From: Magnetococcales bacterium WMHbinv6 | Lineage (GTDB): Bacteria; Pseudomonadota; Magnetococcia; Magnetococcales; Magnetaquicoccaceae | DNA length: 64,000 nucleotides | Assembly: GCA_002753135.1 (NCBI GenBank) | Contig: PDZV01000010.1 | Coordinates: 35,078 to 99,077, forward strand | Direction: 5' to 3' | Shown here: positions 46,813-61,900 of the stretch, in pieces | How positions within the stretch are numbered: the stretch's first letter is position 1 | Layout: the number at the start of each line of letters is the position of its first letter | Position numbers and translations under genes: made by a program | Notes under the pieces: generated by a model | What the model saw: only the letters and a program-made list of their open reading frames with translations | Databases searched by the model: none | Told to the model about the DNA's origin: nothing

Positions 46813-46955
46813 AGGGCCTGTTCTCATTCGGTCCAAAATCCCTTGATACGGCGTTGCTGGGCCGCTCCGCTGCTCACATACAGGTCGTATGCTGCGCTGC
46901 TCGCGGCCCAGCGCCTTGTCTGAAGGGCTCTTGGCCTCGAAGGAGAACAGGCCCT
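46813..46955. repeat. Nested palindromic element (MITE- or REP-like)
   Basis: About 143 bp bounded by inverted copies of AGGGCCTGTTCTC (left at 46813, right complement ending 46955). Inside it lies a second inverted pair, GCTGGGCCGC (46856-46865) and GCGGCCCAGC (46903-46912), so the whole can fold into a long cruciform. It encodes no protein and sits 17 bp past the giant gene's stop. It may be a small mobile element; it may also stop transcription of the giant gene. No second copy was noticed in this window. Confidence 0.6.
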
Positions 46956-46971
46956 GACACAGAGTCAAAGG

Positions 46972-49900
46972 TTACGAGGTACGGCCAATGGTCCCCCCGG
47001 CGGCCCAATAGGCACTCTTTTGCGCCGTCGTCATCGCATTGACCTGATCGGTGGTAAACAGCCCCATGGTCCCGATCAAGGCAAAATCTCCCGTTTCCAA
47101 CCCACCGATCTGCGTTTTGTTCATCGCGCCGATCTGGGCAGACAAGGCGGCCACCTGGCTATTGGTCAGGGCTTTGATCTGGGCTGCGGAGAATCCTTTG
47201 AACTGGGTTGAGGTCAGGGCAGTGATCTGATCAAAGGTCAATCCATTTTCTTGTGTGGTGGTCAAAATGGCCAATTGAGCGCTGGTCAAACCGGAGACCT
47301 GGCCCAACGAGAGTGAAGCCAGTTGTGTGGATTTCAATCCATACATTTGCCCGGCCAACAACGCCCCCACTCCCTGTGCCGAAATGCCGCTGATTTGCGT
47401 CAAGGTCAAGGAGGCAAGGTGGGAACTGCTCAAGGCACGCATCTGGGTGGTGTTGAATGCCGCAAAATCTTCCACCTCCAGCCCGGCGACCTGGGTAACC
47501 GACAGGGAGCGCACCTGGGCATCGGTCAAACTGCCAACCTGCGTCACCGTCAGGGCGTTAATCTGACTGGAGGTCAAGCTGCCAACCTGCTGACCGGTCA
47601 GCGCCAGCAGATCGGTTGTTTCCAGTGCGGCAACCTGCGTGGTCAGCAAGCGGGAAATTTGTGTCGTCGTCAATCCTCGCACTTGATTGAAGGATAAATT
47701 GGCAATCTGGTTGCTGCTGAGGGCGACAATCTGATCGGTGGTCAGGAAGGCCATTTGCGCCACACTGAGCCCACTCTCCTGGGTACTGCTCAACATGCTG
47801 ATTTGGGTTGTGGTCAGGGCGGCCACCTGACTGCTGCCGAGTGCAGCCAACTGTCCGGTGGTCATGGCGCTGATCTGCGTCGTGGTCATGGCAGCAATGC
47901 GCGCCGTGGCCACCCCTTGCCATTGGCTGGTGGTCAAGGCACTCACCTGCGTTGTGGTCAGATTCAACCATTGCGTCGTCGTCAAAGCCGCCAACTGGGA
48001 GGTACTCAAAACCCGAATCTGGCTGCTGCTCCAGGTGCTGATGCCGGTCGTGTCCAAACTGGTCAGCTGGGTGCTGGAAAGAACGGCAATCTGTTGTGTG
48101 GTCAGGCTTCCGGCCAGCGTCGAACTCAAACTGGCAAGCTGCGTGGCGGAAAAACCCTTCACCTGCTGCGTGTTGAGCGATTGCAGTTGACTGCTGGTCA
48201 AGGCATTGACCTGACTTGTCGCCAGTATCGCCAACTGGGTAACAGACAAGGCCCGCACCTGCGCCGTCGTCATGCCGCTGATTTGGCTGACGGTCAAGGC
48301 AGCCATTTGGCTGTTGCTCAACACGGCAACTTGTCCACTGCTCAGAGATTGCACCTGACTGACGGTCAGCACGGCCAGATCGGTCGCCTGCAGGGCGGCC
48401 ACCTGCACCGTGGTCAATGCCGCCAGTTGCGAGGTGGTCATGGCGGCCACCTGACTGCTTTGCAAGGCAACCATTTGTGTTGCCGTCACGCCACGCAACT
48501 GGGTCGTGGTCAAAACAGCAATGGCTGCGGTATCCACAACCGATACCTGCGTACTGGTCAAACTGGCAATCTGGGCTGAAGTAAACCCTTTGACCTGAGT
48601 GGTGGTCAAGGTGGCCACCAGAGTCGAGGTCAAGCCGCCAATCAAGGTGGTGGTCAAGGCAGCCACTTGCGACGAACTGAATCCACCCAGTTGCGTCGTG
48701 GTCAAATTGACAACCTGACTGGTGGTCAAACGGGAAATTTGCAAGGTTCTCAAGAAGCCAACCTGACTGGATGTCAAGGCAGCCAACTGGGTCAAACTCA
48801 AACTGGCAATCTGCGAGGTGGAGAAGGCAACCAGTTGACTGGAGCTTAACACCTGCATATCCGCCGTATTCAACACACCCAGCTGCGTCGTGGTCAGCAC
48901 CACCAACTGTGCGGCGGTCAGTGCGCCCACTTGTGTGGAGGCCAACGCGGCCACCTGGGTGGTGGTCAAAGCGGTCACCTGTGCCGAACTGAAGCTCTGC
49001 ACCGTCGTACCCAGAGAGACGACCTGGCTGCTGCTCAACGAACGAATCTGGGTGGTTGTCAAACCACGCAACTGGGTTGACAGCAGGCCGGCGGTCTGCG
49101 TACTGCTGAAACCAGCCAGTTGTGTGCTGGTCAACACGGCCAATTGTCCGCTGGCAAGTGCGGCCACTTGCGTGCTGGTCAACGCCGCCAGATCGGTGGA
49201 TTCCAACCCGCTCACTTGGGTTATCGTCAATCCGGCAACCTGGCTGCTGGTCAAAGCGGCCACCTGATTCGTATCGAACGAAGCCACTTGCGTGCTGGTC
49301 AAGCGGTTGATTTGTGCCACACTCAAGCTGGCCAAATTGGTGGCAGAGAGGTTGGCCAGTTGGGTGGTGGTTAGAGCAGCCAATTGGTTGGCACTGAACC
49401 CTTTCATCTGAACCGTACTCATCACCGACAGATTGGTTGCCTGCAGGACACTGATTTGCGTTGTCGTCAGCGAATACAACTGGGTTGAACTCAGACCACC
49501 CGCTTGCGTCGTGGTCAAAGTAGCAACCTGGGTAGTGGTCATCCGTGGCAGTTGCGCCACCGTCAAGGCAGCGATCTGCGTTGTTGCCCAGGCACCGATC
49601 TGCGTGGTCGATAAAGCGGTCAATTGTGTTGTGGTCAACACTCTCAATTGTGTCGTCAGCAAAGCAGCCATCTCCGTGCTGGTCATCACCGCCAGTTGGG
49701 TGGTGGAGAGTGCGAAGATCTGGGCTGCCGACAAAACGGCCACTTGGGTCGTGGTCAGCGTGGCAACCTGCGTCGTCGTCAAGGCAGCAACCTGTGCCGA
49801 ATTCAGACTTTTCAGTTGGGTGCCCAAAGCAACCACTTGGGTCGTCGTCAGGGCCTTGATCTGCGTCGTCGAAAAACCACTCAATTGTACCGCCAACAAC

Positions 49901-52900
49901 CCTGCCGCCTGCGTTTCGTTCAACCCTGCCATCTGTGTCGAGGTTAAAATCGCCAACTGCCCGCTGCTAAAGGCTTTGATCTGGGTGACACTCAGCGCCG
50001 CCAGGTCGGCGAGTTCCAGACCGGTCAATTGCGAGGTGGTCAGGGCAACCAGTTGCGTCGTCGTCATGGCAGCCACCTGGCTGGTATTCAACGCCGCCAG
50101 CTGCGTCGTCGTCAAACGATTCAGTTGTGCCGTACTCAATACCGCCAAATCCGCCGCCTCCAAACCTGCCAACTGTGTCGTGGTCAAAGCGGCAATTTGC
50201 AGCGCCGTAACTCCCTTGATCTGACTGGTCGACAAGATGGCAAGATTGGTGGCGCTTAAACCGCCGATTTGGGTGGTGGTCAATGCGGCCAACTGAATTG
50301 AACTGACACCACTGATTTGGCTGGTCGTCAACCCATCCACCTGTGTGGTCGTCAACCGTTGCAGCTGAGCAGAACTCATCGCGGCAATTTGCGTCGAGGA
50401 GATGGCTGCCCACTGCGTCGTTGTCAAAACACCCAGTTGCGTGGCACTCAGGCTCCTGATCTGCGTGGTATTGAAAATACTGACGTTGGTTGCCGTCAAC
50501 GCATTGATTTGTGTGGTGGTCATCGCCACCAATTGTCCCGTCGCCAGCACACCGACCTGGCTGGAGGTCAGATTGGCCAGCTGGGTGGTGGTCAAAGAGA
50601 CAAATTGGGCGCTGCTCAACCCCTTGATCAAGGTACCGATGGCAACCATCTGGTCATTGCTCATGCTTTTGAGCTGCGTTGTGGTCAATCCGGCCAACTG
50701 GAATGAACTTAAGGTGGCCACCTGTGTTGTGGTCAGACCACCCAGCTGGGTCGTCGACAACACCGCCAGTTGCGCAGTCGACAACGCCCTGATCTGGCTG
50801 CTGGTCAACACCGCCACATCGGTCGACTCCAGGCCACTGATCTGGGTGGTGGTCAAAGCGGTCAGTTGGGTTGTGGTCAACGCCGCGCTCTGGGTGGTGT
50901 TCAGGGCCGCCAACTGGGTGGTGGTCAAGCGGTTGATTTGTACCGCCGTCAAGGAGACCAGGGCGGTCGTTACCAAAACACTCAACTGGGTGGTGGTCAA
51001 TACCGCCACCTGCGTTGCGTTCAACCCCCTCAACTGTGTCGTGGTCAATACCGCCACATCCGTCGAAGAGAGCGCCACCATCTGCGTGGTGGAAAGCATA
51101 CCCAGCTGCAGAGAGCCGAGACCTGCCACTTGCGTCGTACTCAACGCATCGATATGGGTGGTGGTCAACTGTCGCAGTTGCGTGCTGGACAAGACACCGA
51201 TTTGACTGGTCGACAAGGCAGACAGCTGCGTGGTCGTCAAACTGGCAACCTGGCTGCTGGTCAACACGCGCACCTGAGCCGTGGCCAAGGCGGCAATATC
51301 GGTGCTGTCCAGTCCGGCCAGTTGGGTGATGCTCAAAACGGGCAGTTGTGCGGTGGTCAAGGCCGCGATTTGGGTCGTGGAAAAAGTGGCCAATTGCGTC
51401 GTGGTCAAGGCGGCGACCTGCGACGTGGAAAGCGTGCGTACCATCGTCGACGATAACAAACTGATCTGCAACACCGTCAGATTGGCCACCTGCGACGTGG
51501 TCAACGCCGCCACCTGGGTGGTCGTAAGCAGCGTGGCACCCAGAGCGGCCAGCTGGGTTTGGGTCAACAGCTGCACGGCTGAGCCTGTCAAGCCCATCAT
51601 TTGGGTAGCTGTCAGTACCGACAGTTGCGTCGTGGTCAAGGCGCGCAACTGGGTCGAAGTCAACTGGCTCAATTGACTACTGCTTAATCCGGCCATTTGG
51701 CTGGTGGTCAAATCGATCCACTGACTGGTACTGATACCGCCCAGTTGCAGATTGGTCAGCGAGGCCAACTGGAGGCTGCTTAAACCATCCAACTGGGTAT
51801 CGGCCAAAGAGGTCAATTGGCTACTGCTCAAGCCGCGCACCTGTGTCGTGGTCAAGGCAGCGACCATGGTACTGCTGACCGCATCCAGCTGGGTGGTGGT
51901 CAACGCTGTCACCTGCACAGCCGTCAACCCAGCCATTTGTGTGGTGGTAAAGGCGGCCAGCTGTTCGGAACGAACGCCCTCCAGCTGGCTGCTACTCCAG
52001 GCAGCCAGTTGCACGCTGCTTAAACCATCCAACTGCGAATCTGCCAGGGCAAAAATCTGGCTACTGGACAAACCTCGCATCTGCGTGCTGGTCAGTGCCG
52101 CCAACTGCACGCTGCTTAAACCATCCAGCTGTGTCGATGTCAACTCGCTGAGTTGTCCGGAGGCCAAACCTTTCAGTTGGCTTACCGTCATATTGGCCAA
52201 CTGATTGCTCGTCAATCCGGTCAGCTGTGTGGTGGTCAAGGCCGCCAGCTGCAGGCTGGTCAAGCCCGACAATTGGGTATTGGCCAACCAGGAGAGCTGT
52301 TGCGAGAGCAAACCGCCGAGCTGTCCGGTGCTAAGAGTGGTCAGCCCAGCAGAGGCCAAACCGTCCCATTGTGTATCCGCCAATCCTGCCAACTGCGCCG
52401 AGGAGAGACCACTCAACTGGCTGTTGGCCAAGGCAGCCAGCTGCAAGGAGGTCAAGCCATTCAGCTGGCTATCGGTCAACAGCGCCAGGCGCAGCGACAG
52501 CAGACCATCCAGCTGACTGTCGGCCAAGGCAAAGAGTTGACTGGAATGCAGTCCAGACCATTGCGTGTCGGCCAGGCCGGCCAATTGCCGTGACGTCAAC
52601 CCGTTGAGCTGGGTGTCGGCCAAGGCGGTCAATTGTGCGGACCATAATCCATTCAGTTGGCTGTCAGCCAAACCTGCCAGCTGTACGGAAGAGAGCGCAT
52701 CCCACTGGCTGTCAGCGATGGCAGACAGCTGGCTTGACAGCAAACCATCCCACTGGGTATTGGCCAATCCGCTCAATTGCGTTGCGCTCAGCCCGTCCCA
52801 TTGGGTGATGGCCAGGGCTTGCAACTGTGACGATGTCAAACCGTTCCATTGGGTCACTGCCCACGCGGCCAACTGTCCGGAGAGCAAACCATCCCATTGC

Positions 52901-55900
52901 GTAACCGCCAGATTGGCCAGCTGTAATGAACCCAGGCCATCCCATTGGCTGTCGGCCAGTTGACTCAGCTGCAGCGAGGCAAGCGCATCCCACTGGGTAT
53001 TCGCCAACGCGGCCAACTGCCCGGAGACCACGCCATTCCATTGGCTTTCAGCCAGAAGAGCCAACTGTTGTGCGCTGACACCATCCCACTGCGTGTCGGC
53101 CAATGCTGTCAGTTGCCACGACGCGATGCCATCCCACTGCGTCTCTGCCAACGCAGCCAGTTGGAGCGAACTTACCCCATCCCATTGGCTATCGGCCAAA
53201 GCAGACAAGGTGCCTGACAACAGGCCATTCCACTGCGTGACAGCCATACTGGCCAGCTGGTTGCTGCTCCAGCCATCCCATTGGCTGTCGGCCAGCGCCG
53301 GCAGGGCATCGGAACGTAATCCATCCAGCTGCGTCGTCGCCAACGCTGCCCATTGCACGGAGCGCAGACCATCCAGCTGGCTGTCGCTCAAAGCGATCAG
53401 TTGCAGTGAGTGCAAACCATCCAGCTGGCTGTCGGCCAAGGCGGAGAGGGTGTCGGAGAGCAAACCATCCCATTGGCTGTCGGCCAGGGCAGAGAGCTGC
53501 AGAGAGCCTGCCCCATCCCATTGGCTGTCGGCCAACGCGGCCAGCTGCAGAGAGCCAAGGCCATCCCACTGCGTATCACTCAATGAAACCAGCTGCAGGG
53601 AGCGCAAGCCGTCCAACTGGCTATCGGCCAGCGCCTGCAACTGACTGCTCTGCAGCCCCTGCAACTGCGTGTCGGCCAAGGCTCTCCATTGCAGCGAGCC
53701 CAGGCCATCCAGCTGACTGTCCGCCAACGCTGCCAACTGCAGGGAGCCCAGACCATCCAGCTGACTGTCCGCCAACGCCAGCAGTTGCGATGTGTGTAAA
53801 CCATCCAGTTGTGTTGCAGCCAAATCGCTCCACTGCAGCGAGCGCAGACCATCCAGCTGCAGCTCGCTCAACGCGGTCAGCTGCAGCGATTGCAAACCAT
53901 CCAGCTGGGTGTTGGCCAGTTCACGCCACTGCAGCGATTGCATACCGGTCAGTTGTGTATCACTGAGTGTGGCAAGTTGTGCAGAGCTTAAGCCGTTGAG
54001 CTGGCTATCCGCCAATTGGCTCAGTTGATCAGAACCCAGCCCATTGAGTTGGGTGGCGGCCAATTCGCCCAGGGCTGCTGAACGCAATCCATTAAGCTGA
54101 ATGTTGCTCAAGTTGGCCAAAATCTGTGAGGTCAAACCATCCAGCTGGCTGTCGGCAAGCTGCAGCAATTGCACAGAGGTCAAACCATTCCATTGCGTTT
54201 GCGCCAGGCTGACCAAGTGCAGGGAGGTGAGTCCATCCCACTGGCTGTTTGCCAAGGCGGACAATTGGGCAGAACGCACGCCATCCCACTGGGTGGTGGC
54301 CAGGCCGGCCAACTGCAGGGATTGCATACCATCCCACTGGGTATTGGCCAAACCGGACAAACGCAACGAAGAGATACCATCCCACTGGCTATCGGCCAAG
54401 GCGGTCAGACGCAAGGAAGAGATGCCATTCCACTGCGTATCTGCCCAGGCGTTGAGAACGGTTGCCTGTAATCCGTCCAACTGGCTGTCGGCCAGAGAGG
54501 CCAGCTGGATGGAGGTCACACCATCCCATTGGCTGTCGGCCAGGGCAGAGAGTTGTAACGAACGCAGGCCATCCCATTGGGTGGTTGCCAACGATTGCCA
54601 CTGGAGGGAAGTCAGACCATCCAATTGGCTATCGGCCAGGCCGCTTACCTGTACCGAGGTCAAACCGTTCCACTGCGTCGTGGCCAACGAGGAGAAGGTT
54701 GTACTGGAGAGCGCATTCCAGAGGGTATCAGACCAACTGTTCAATTGCGCCGAGGTTAAACCATCCCACTGCGTGGTCGCAAAAGAGGCCAGCTGCAGAG
54801 AGTCCAAGCCATGCCATTGCGTTGTCGCCAAAGTTGCCAGGCTGGTGGAGGTAACGCCATCCAGTTGTGTGGTGGCCAACGAAGCCCACTGCGTGGCGGT
54901 CACGCCATCCCATTGGCTGTCAACCAGCGAAGCCAGGGCGGTGGAGAGGATACCGTTGAGCTGGGTCGCTGCCAAGGAAGCCAGTTGCAGCGAGGTCAAA
55001 CCATCCCATTGGCTATCGGCCAGGGCAGACAAGGCGGTCGACGTGCAACCATTCAACTGGTTCACGCTCCAGGCCGACAGTTGGCTTGAGGTAAAACCAT
55101 CCAACTGCGTGTCGGTCAAGTTGCTCAATTGACTGGAGGTCAACCCCAGCAATTGGCTGTCTGCCAGGGAAGCCAACTGTACCGATGTCAGATTGTCGAG
55201 CTGGGCATCGGTCAATGCCGCCAGCAAGAACGAGCCTAAACCGTTCAACTGGCTCACGGCCAGAGAGGCAATGTGTGTCGCAGAGAGTTCCGTCAGCTGT
55301 GTCGCCGCCAGGCTGAGCAGTACGGTTGAACTCAAACCATCGAGCTGGGTTTTGGCCAGGGTAGACAATGAATAGGCGGACAAACCATTCCATTGCGTCG
55401 CCGCCAGTTCATACCACTGTTCCGAAGTCACGCCATCCAGCTGTGTGGTTGCCAGCATGGACAACTGCAACGAGCTTAAACCATTCAGTTGGGTCGTCGC
55501 CAAAGCGAGCAAATGGCTGCTTGACAGACCATCCCACTGCGTATCCGCCCAGCTCAACAGTTGTGCCGAGGTGAGGCCATTGAGTTGCGTATTGGCCAGC
55601 GAGGCAACCTGCTCAACCAACAAACCATCCAACTGGCTGTCGGCCAGAGTGGTCAATTGCGTCGAACTCAGCCCATTGAGCTGCGTCTCCTCCCAATAGG
55701 TTAACTGGGTGGACGGCAAGCCATTCAATTGCGTCTCTGCCAAATCGGCCAAGCCACCGGAACTCAAACCATCCCACTGCCAGATTGTCATGGCCGCAAC
55801 CTGATCGGAGCGCATACCATCCAGTTGTGAACTGGCCAAAGCAGCCAGTGCCACAGATGTTAATCCGCTCCATTGTGTCGTTGCCAGGGCAATAATCGTA

Positions 55901-58900
55901 TTGGAATTGAGACCATCCAACTGACTGTTGGCCAGACTGAACAACGCCGACGAAGTCAAGCCATCCCACTGGCTGTCGGCCAACTGCGCCATTTGGATGG
56001 AGGTCAAACCATCCCACTGCGTCTCTACCCAAAGCCGCAATGCGGATGAACGCAAACCATCCAACTGGCTGTTGGCCAGCGAGGTCAACTGCAGGGAGGT
56101 CAATTGATTCAGCTGCGAATCGGCCAAAGAGAACAAGGTGGTCGAAAGCAGGCCATCGAGCTGGGTATTGACCAGGGAGGCAAGCTGCAGCGAAGCAAGG
56201 CCATTCCATTGCGTCACTGCCAACGATTGCCAATGGGTCGAACCGATGCCATCCAATTGGCTGTCTGCCAGGTTGGCCAATTGTCCAGAAAGCAAACCAT
56301 CCCATTGTGTGGTTGCCAAGGAGAGCAACTGACCGCTCTTCAGTCCATCCCACTGCGTCTCCGCCAAACGGATCAACTGGATTGAGCTGATGCCATCCCA
56401 TTGTGTGTTGGCCAGGGCGGTGATCTGAGCAGAGGTCACACCGTTTAATTGACTGTCGGCCAAGCCGTTGAGTTGCACGGAAGCCAGGCCGTTGAGCTGG
56501 GTATCGGCAAACTGCGCCCATTGGCTGGAAGAGAGCCCATCCAACTGGGTATTGGCCAATCCGGCCAAGGCAACCGAGGTCAAGCCATTCCACTGGCTGG
56601 CAGCCAGGCTGGCCACCTGCAGGGAGGTCAGGCCGTTCAACTGGCTGTTGGCCAGGGCCGCCAGGGCCACAGAGGTGATGCCTTGCCATTGGGTAGCCGC
56701 CAGGGCAAACAAGCTAGCAGAGTAGAGACCATCCCATTGGCTGTTGGCCAACGAGGTCAAGGCCAGCGAACCCACCCCATCCCATTGGCTATCGGCCAGG
56801 TTGGCAATCTGAACCGAGGTCAGACCATCCCATTGCGTGCTGGCCAGGGAGCCCAGAGCGAGAGAAGTCAAACCATCCAACTGGCTATTGGCCAGGTTTT
56901 TCAGCTGCAGCGAGAGCAGACCATCCCACTGGGTCGTCGCCAAACTGAACAGAGAGGTCGAAAGCAGACCATCCCATTGCGTATTGGCCAACGAGGAGAG
57001 TTGCTGCGAGCCCAGACCATCCCATTGGGTGGTCGCCAACAGCTGCAGTTGGACGGAACTCAGACCATCGAGCTGGGTATCAACCAGAGCGGTCAGTTGC
57101 AACGCGGTCAAACCATCCCACTGGCTGCTGGCCAGCGAGGCCAATTGTGTGGAGCCAAGACCATCCCACTGGGTGGTGGCCAACCCGCTCAAGTGCAGGG
57201 AAGTCACCCCGTTCAGCTGGCTTGCCGCCAGGCTGTTCCACTGCGAGGCCGTCACACCATCCAACTGGCTGTCGGCCAGGGCTTTGAGTTGCGTCGACAA
57301 CAGGCCATCGAACTGGGTACTGCTCAAGCCGCTCCATTGCATGGAGAGCATGCCATCGAGCTGACTGTCGGCCAAAGCGGTCAGCAAGCCTGAGCTGAGA
57401 CCATCCAACTGGGAGTCGGCCAGAGATTGCAGCTGTAACGAAGTGAGCCCATTCAACTGGGTATTGGCCAGACTGAGCAGACCGACCGAACTTAATCCAT
57501 CCAAACGGGCGACAGACAACGAAGTCAACACCGACGAAGTCAGCGCATCCAGCTGGGTGATGGCAAGACCATACAAAGAGGTCATGGTCAAACCATCCAG
57601 CTGTGTCCCCGCCAATGAAGCCAACTGGGTCGAGGAAAAACCGCTCAACTGGGTCACGGCAAGATTGGTCAAGCTGCCGGACAACAGACCATTCAACTGG
57701 CTGATCGCCAGAGCAGCCAGTTGCTCAGAGGTAAACCCATCCCACTGACTGTCGGCCAATTGCAGAAGTTGACCCGTCGTCAGCCCATCCAATTGCGTGT
57801 TGGCCAACAACGCCCATTGATCGGACGACAGACCATCCAACTGGCTGTCGGCCAGAGAGGCCAGCTGCAGGGAGGTCAAACCATCCCATTGCGTATCCGC
57901 CCACCCTTGCAGCTGCGTGGAACGGATGCCATTCCATTGGGTAATGGCCAAATGTGAGATGGCCAACGAGCCAAGACCATTCCACTGATCATCCGTCAAA
58001 GCCAGCAGTTGCAGCGAACCAACGCCATCCCATTGCGTGTCGGCCAAACTGCCCAAGACAGAAGAGTCCGTTTGACTCAATTGGGTAACGGCCAGGGCGG
58101 CCAGCTGCGTGGAAGTAAACCCATTCCATTGGGTAACCGCCAGGTTGACCAATTGATCGGCAGACAGACCATTCAACTGGCTGTCAGCCAGACTGGTCAG
58201 CACCAGAGAGGTGATGCCATCCCACTGGCTATTGCTCATCAGGCCGATTTGGCTTGAGGTCAAGCCATTGAGTTGGGTTATGGCCAGTGCGCTCCAATGG
58301 GAGGCAAGGGCCAATCCATCCAGCTGGTTGTTGACCAGTGCGCTGATCTGTGTCGAACGCAGGCCATCGAGCTGGCTGTTGACCAGAGAGGCAAACTGGC
58401 TGGGCCACATGCTGCTCAACTGGGTAGCCGCCAAAGAGTTGAGGCCGACGGAACTCAAACCATCCAGCTGGGTTGCCGACAAGACAAACAGTTGCAGGGA
58501 GGTCAGACCGTCCAGTTGCGTTCCTGCCAACCCGAACAGTGTGGTCGATGACATACCATACAGTTGCGTGTCGGCCAAAGAGGTCAGCACCGTCGATGAG
58601 AGTGCATCCAGCTGGCTATTGGCCAAACCATAGAGGCCAAATGAACTCAAACCATTCCATTGGCTGTCAGCCAGCGAGGCCAGCGTCAAGGAAGCCAAAC
58701 CATTGAGCTGGCTGTTGGCCAAGCTCGTCAGCGCGTCGGAGAGCAAACCGTTCCACTGGGTGATGGCCAACGCGGCCAAACGCAGGGAAGCGATGCCATC
58801 CCACTGGGTAGAGGCAATCGTGCCGAATACACTTGAGCTGACCCCATCCCATTGGCTGTCGGCCAGCGAGGCCAACTGGCTCAGAGTCAACCCATCCCAC

Positions 58901-61900
58901 TGGGTATCCACCAACCCCGACAACTGAATAGAGGTCATCCCATTCAATTGGGTGTTGGCCAAAGCAGCCCATTGCAGGGAGGTCAAGCCATTCAACTGGC
59001 TGGTGGCCAAATTGCCCAGACGAACAGAGTTGAGATAATCCCATTGGGTATCGGCAAAGGTATTCAGTTGCCAGGAACGCAACCCATCCCACTGGGTATC
59101 GGCCAGGCCGGCCACACCAGTTGCCGTCAACCCATCCAGCTGGGTATCGGCAAATGAGGCCAGGCCCATCGAGAATAAACCATCCAGCTGCGTACTGCTC
59201 AAAGCCAGCAGTTGGGCAACATCCAACCCATCCCACTGGGTATCGGCCAGGCCCATCAACTGGATGGAACCTAAACCATTCAACTGCGTATCGGTGCAAG
59301 CGTAGAGCTGGGTGGAGGTGAGCCCATTGAGTTGTGTTGCCGCCAGGCTGTACAAGGCCAGAGAGAGCAGGCCATCCAGCTGTGAAGTGGCCAGCTGGGT
59401 CAATTGCAGTGAGGTCAAGCCATTGAACTGGGTAGTGGCCAGATTTTGCAGCTGATAGGAGTCCAGCCCATCCAGCTGCGTGTCAGCCAAAGCGTTCAAC
59501 CGCAAGGATGAGAGGCCGTTCAACTGGCTGTTGGCCAGGGCAAAAAGCTGGTCAGAGGTCAAACCGTTTAATTGGCTGTCGGCCAAAGAGGTCAAGGCAA
59601 CAGAACTCATGCCATTCCATTGGGTGATGGAGAGCAGGTTGAGCTGTTGCGAACCCAACCCATTCAACTGGGTATTGGCCAAGGCAAACCACTGGATGGA
59701 GCTGAGTCCGTCCAACTGTGTGGAAGCCAATTGGCTCAATTGCAGCGATGTCAGACCATTCCATTGTGTGGCGGCCAGCGTTGCCACCTGCTGCACCAAC
59801 CATCCATCCAACTGGGTATCGGCAAGAGCAGACAAGCTGAGGGAAGAGAAACCATCCAGCTGGGTACCCGCCAGAATGGCCAGTTGTACGGAACCCAGAC
59901 CATCCAGTTGGCTATTGGCCAAACCGCTCAAACCAACCGAAGCCAAACCAAGCAACTGGCTGGTTGCCAATGCTGCCAACTGCAGGGATGAGATGCCGTT
60001 CTGTTGCGTATTGGCCAAACCGCTCAAACCAACCGAAGCCAAACCAAGCAACTGGCTGGTTGCCAATGCTGCCAACTGCAGGGATGAGATGCCGTTCTGT
60101 TGCGTATTGGCCAAGCCGAACAGCGCCAATGAACTCAAACCATCCCATTGTGTGTCCGCCAGACCGGCAAGTTGTTGTGAATTCAAGCCATTGAGTTGGC
60201 TGTTGGCCAATTCGTACAGCGCGCCAGAGAGCAAACCGTTCAATTGGCTGTCGGCCAAAGAGGCCAGTCGGGTTGAATAGAGGCCATCCCACTGGGTGGT
60301 GGCAAATGCCAGCAGGTTCAGTGAACTTAACCCATCCAGCTGGCTGTTGGCCAAACTGGCCAACTGCAGCGAAGAAAAGCCATCCCACTGGCTGTCTGCC
60401 AAGCTGGCCAGCAAGGTGGAACCCAAAACATCCAGCTGCGTGTTGGCCAAGGTGGCCGCATTCCACCACAACAAACCATCCCATTGGGTGATCGCCAATC
60501 CGGCCAGTTGCAAGGTACTCAAACCATCCAACTGGGTGCCAACCAAAGAGCCAAATACCCAGGAAGAGAGAGAATCAAATTGGCTATTGGCCAAACTGGC
60601 CAGCTGCGTCGAACTGAAACCATCCCATTGCGAATCGGCAAAGTTGGCCAGTTGGCTGGAGAGCAAACCGTTCAACTGGGTTGCAGCCAGCGAAAACAGG
60701 TGTGCCACCTCCAAACCATTCAATTGGCTGTCTGCCAAATTCGTCAACTGCGATGAGGTGAATCCATTGAGCTGCACCGAGGTCAACGAATTCAACTTCA
60801 AGGATTGCAGCCCATCCAACTGGCTATTGACCAAACCGCCAAGCGCCGTGGAAGTCAGCCCGGAGAGTTGGGTTTGATTCAAGGCGAGCAGATGGATAGA
60901 GGTAAGGCCATCCAGTTGGCTATTGGCCAATCCCGTCAACTGCAAAGCATCCAAACCATCCAGCTGGGTATCAGCCAAACTGAAGAGTTGCACGGAGGTC
61001 AAACCGTTAAACTGGGTGTTGGCCAAACTGGCCAGATTGAGCGAAGTCAGCCCGTCAAACTGGGTCGCGGCCAACTGCGACAAACGACTGGAAAGAATGC
61101 TGTCCAATTGCGTCGTGGCAAAAGCAAGCCAGGCAATGGAGGTCAAACCATCCAGTTGGCTGTTGGCCAAAGAGGCCATCTGGCTGGAAGTCAGCGCATC
61201 CAACTGGGTGGCGGCCAAATGGGAGATACTGAGCGACAACAACCCATCCAACTGGGTATTGACCAGGTTTGCCCACTGCACACCATCCACACCATCCAAC
61301 TGGGTGTCGGCCAGAGCGGAGAGCTGCAACGAACGCATACCATCCAGCTGACTGTTGGCCAAACCATTGAATTGCGTGGAGGTCAACCCATCCAATTGGC
61401 TGTCCGCCAGAGCGGTCAATTGCGCAGAGCGCAGATAATCCCATTGGCTGTCCGCCAGCCCATTCAACTGAATGGAACGGAAACCATCCAATTGGGTATT
61501 GGCCAGCGCATTGAGTTGTATTCCGTCCAGACCATTGAGTTGGGTATCACTCAATGCGGAAAAATGCTGCGAAGTCAAACCATTGAGTTGAGTGTTGGCC
61601 AGCAGGAACAGTTGCAGAGAGGTCAGCCCGTTCAACTGAGAATCAGCCAGGGTAAGCAAACGACTGGACAAAAAGCCATCCCACTGCGTATCGGACATGG
61701 CATTGGCCGCCGTGGCGGTCAAGCCATCCAACTGGGTTGCAGCCAAAGATCCCCACTGTACGGAAGTCCAACCATCCAGCTGGGTATCCGCCAGCGCAAA
61801 CAACTGCAGAGAAATCAAGCCATCCAGCTGCGTTTTGGCCAACTCGCCCCACTGATAGGAGGAGAGACCATTCAATTGGCTATCCGCCAGCCCATTCAGA

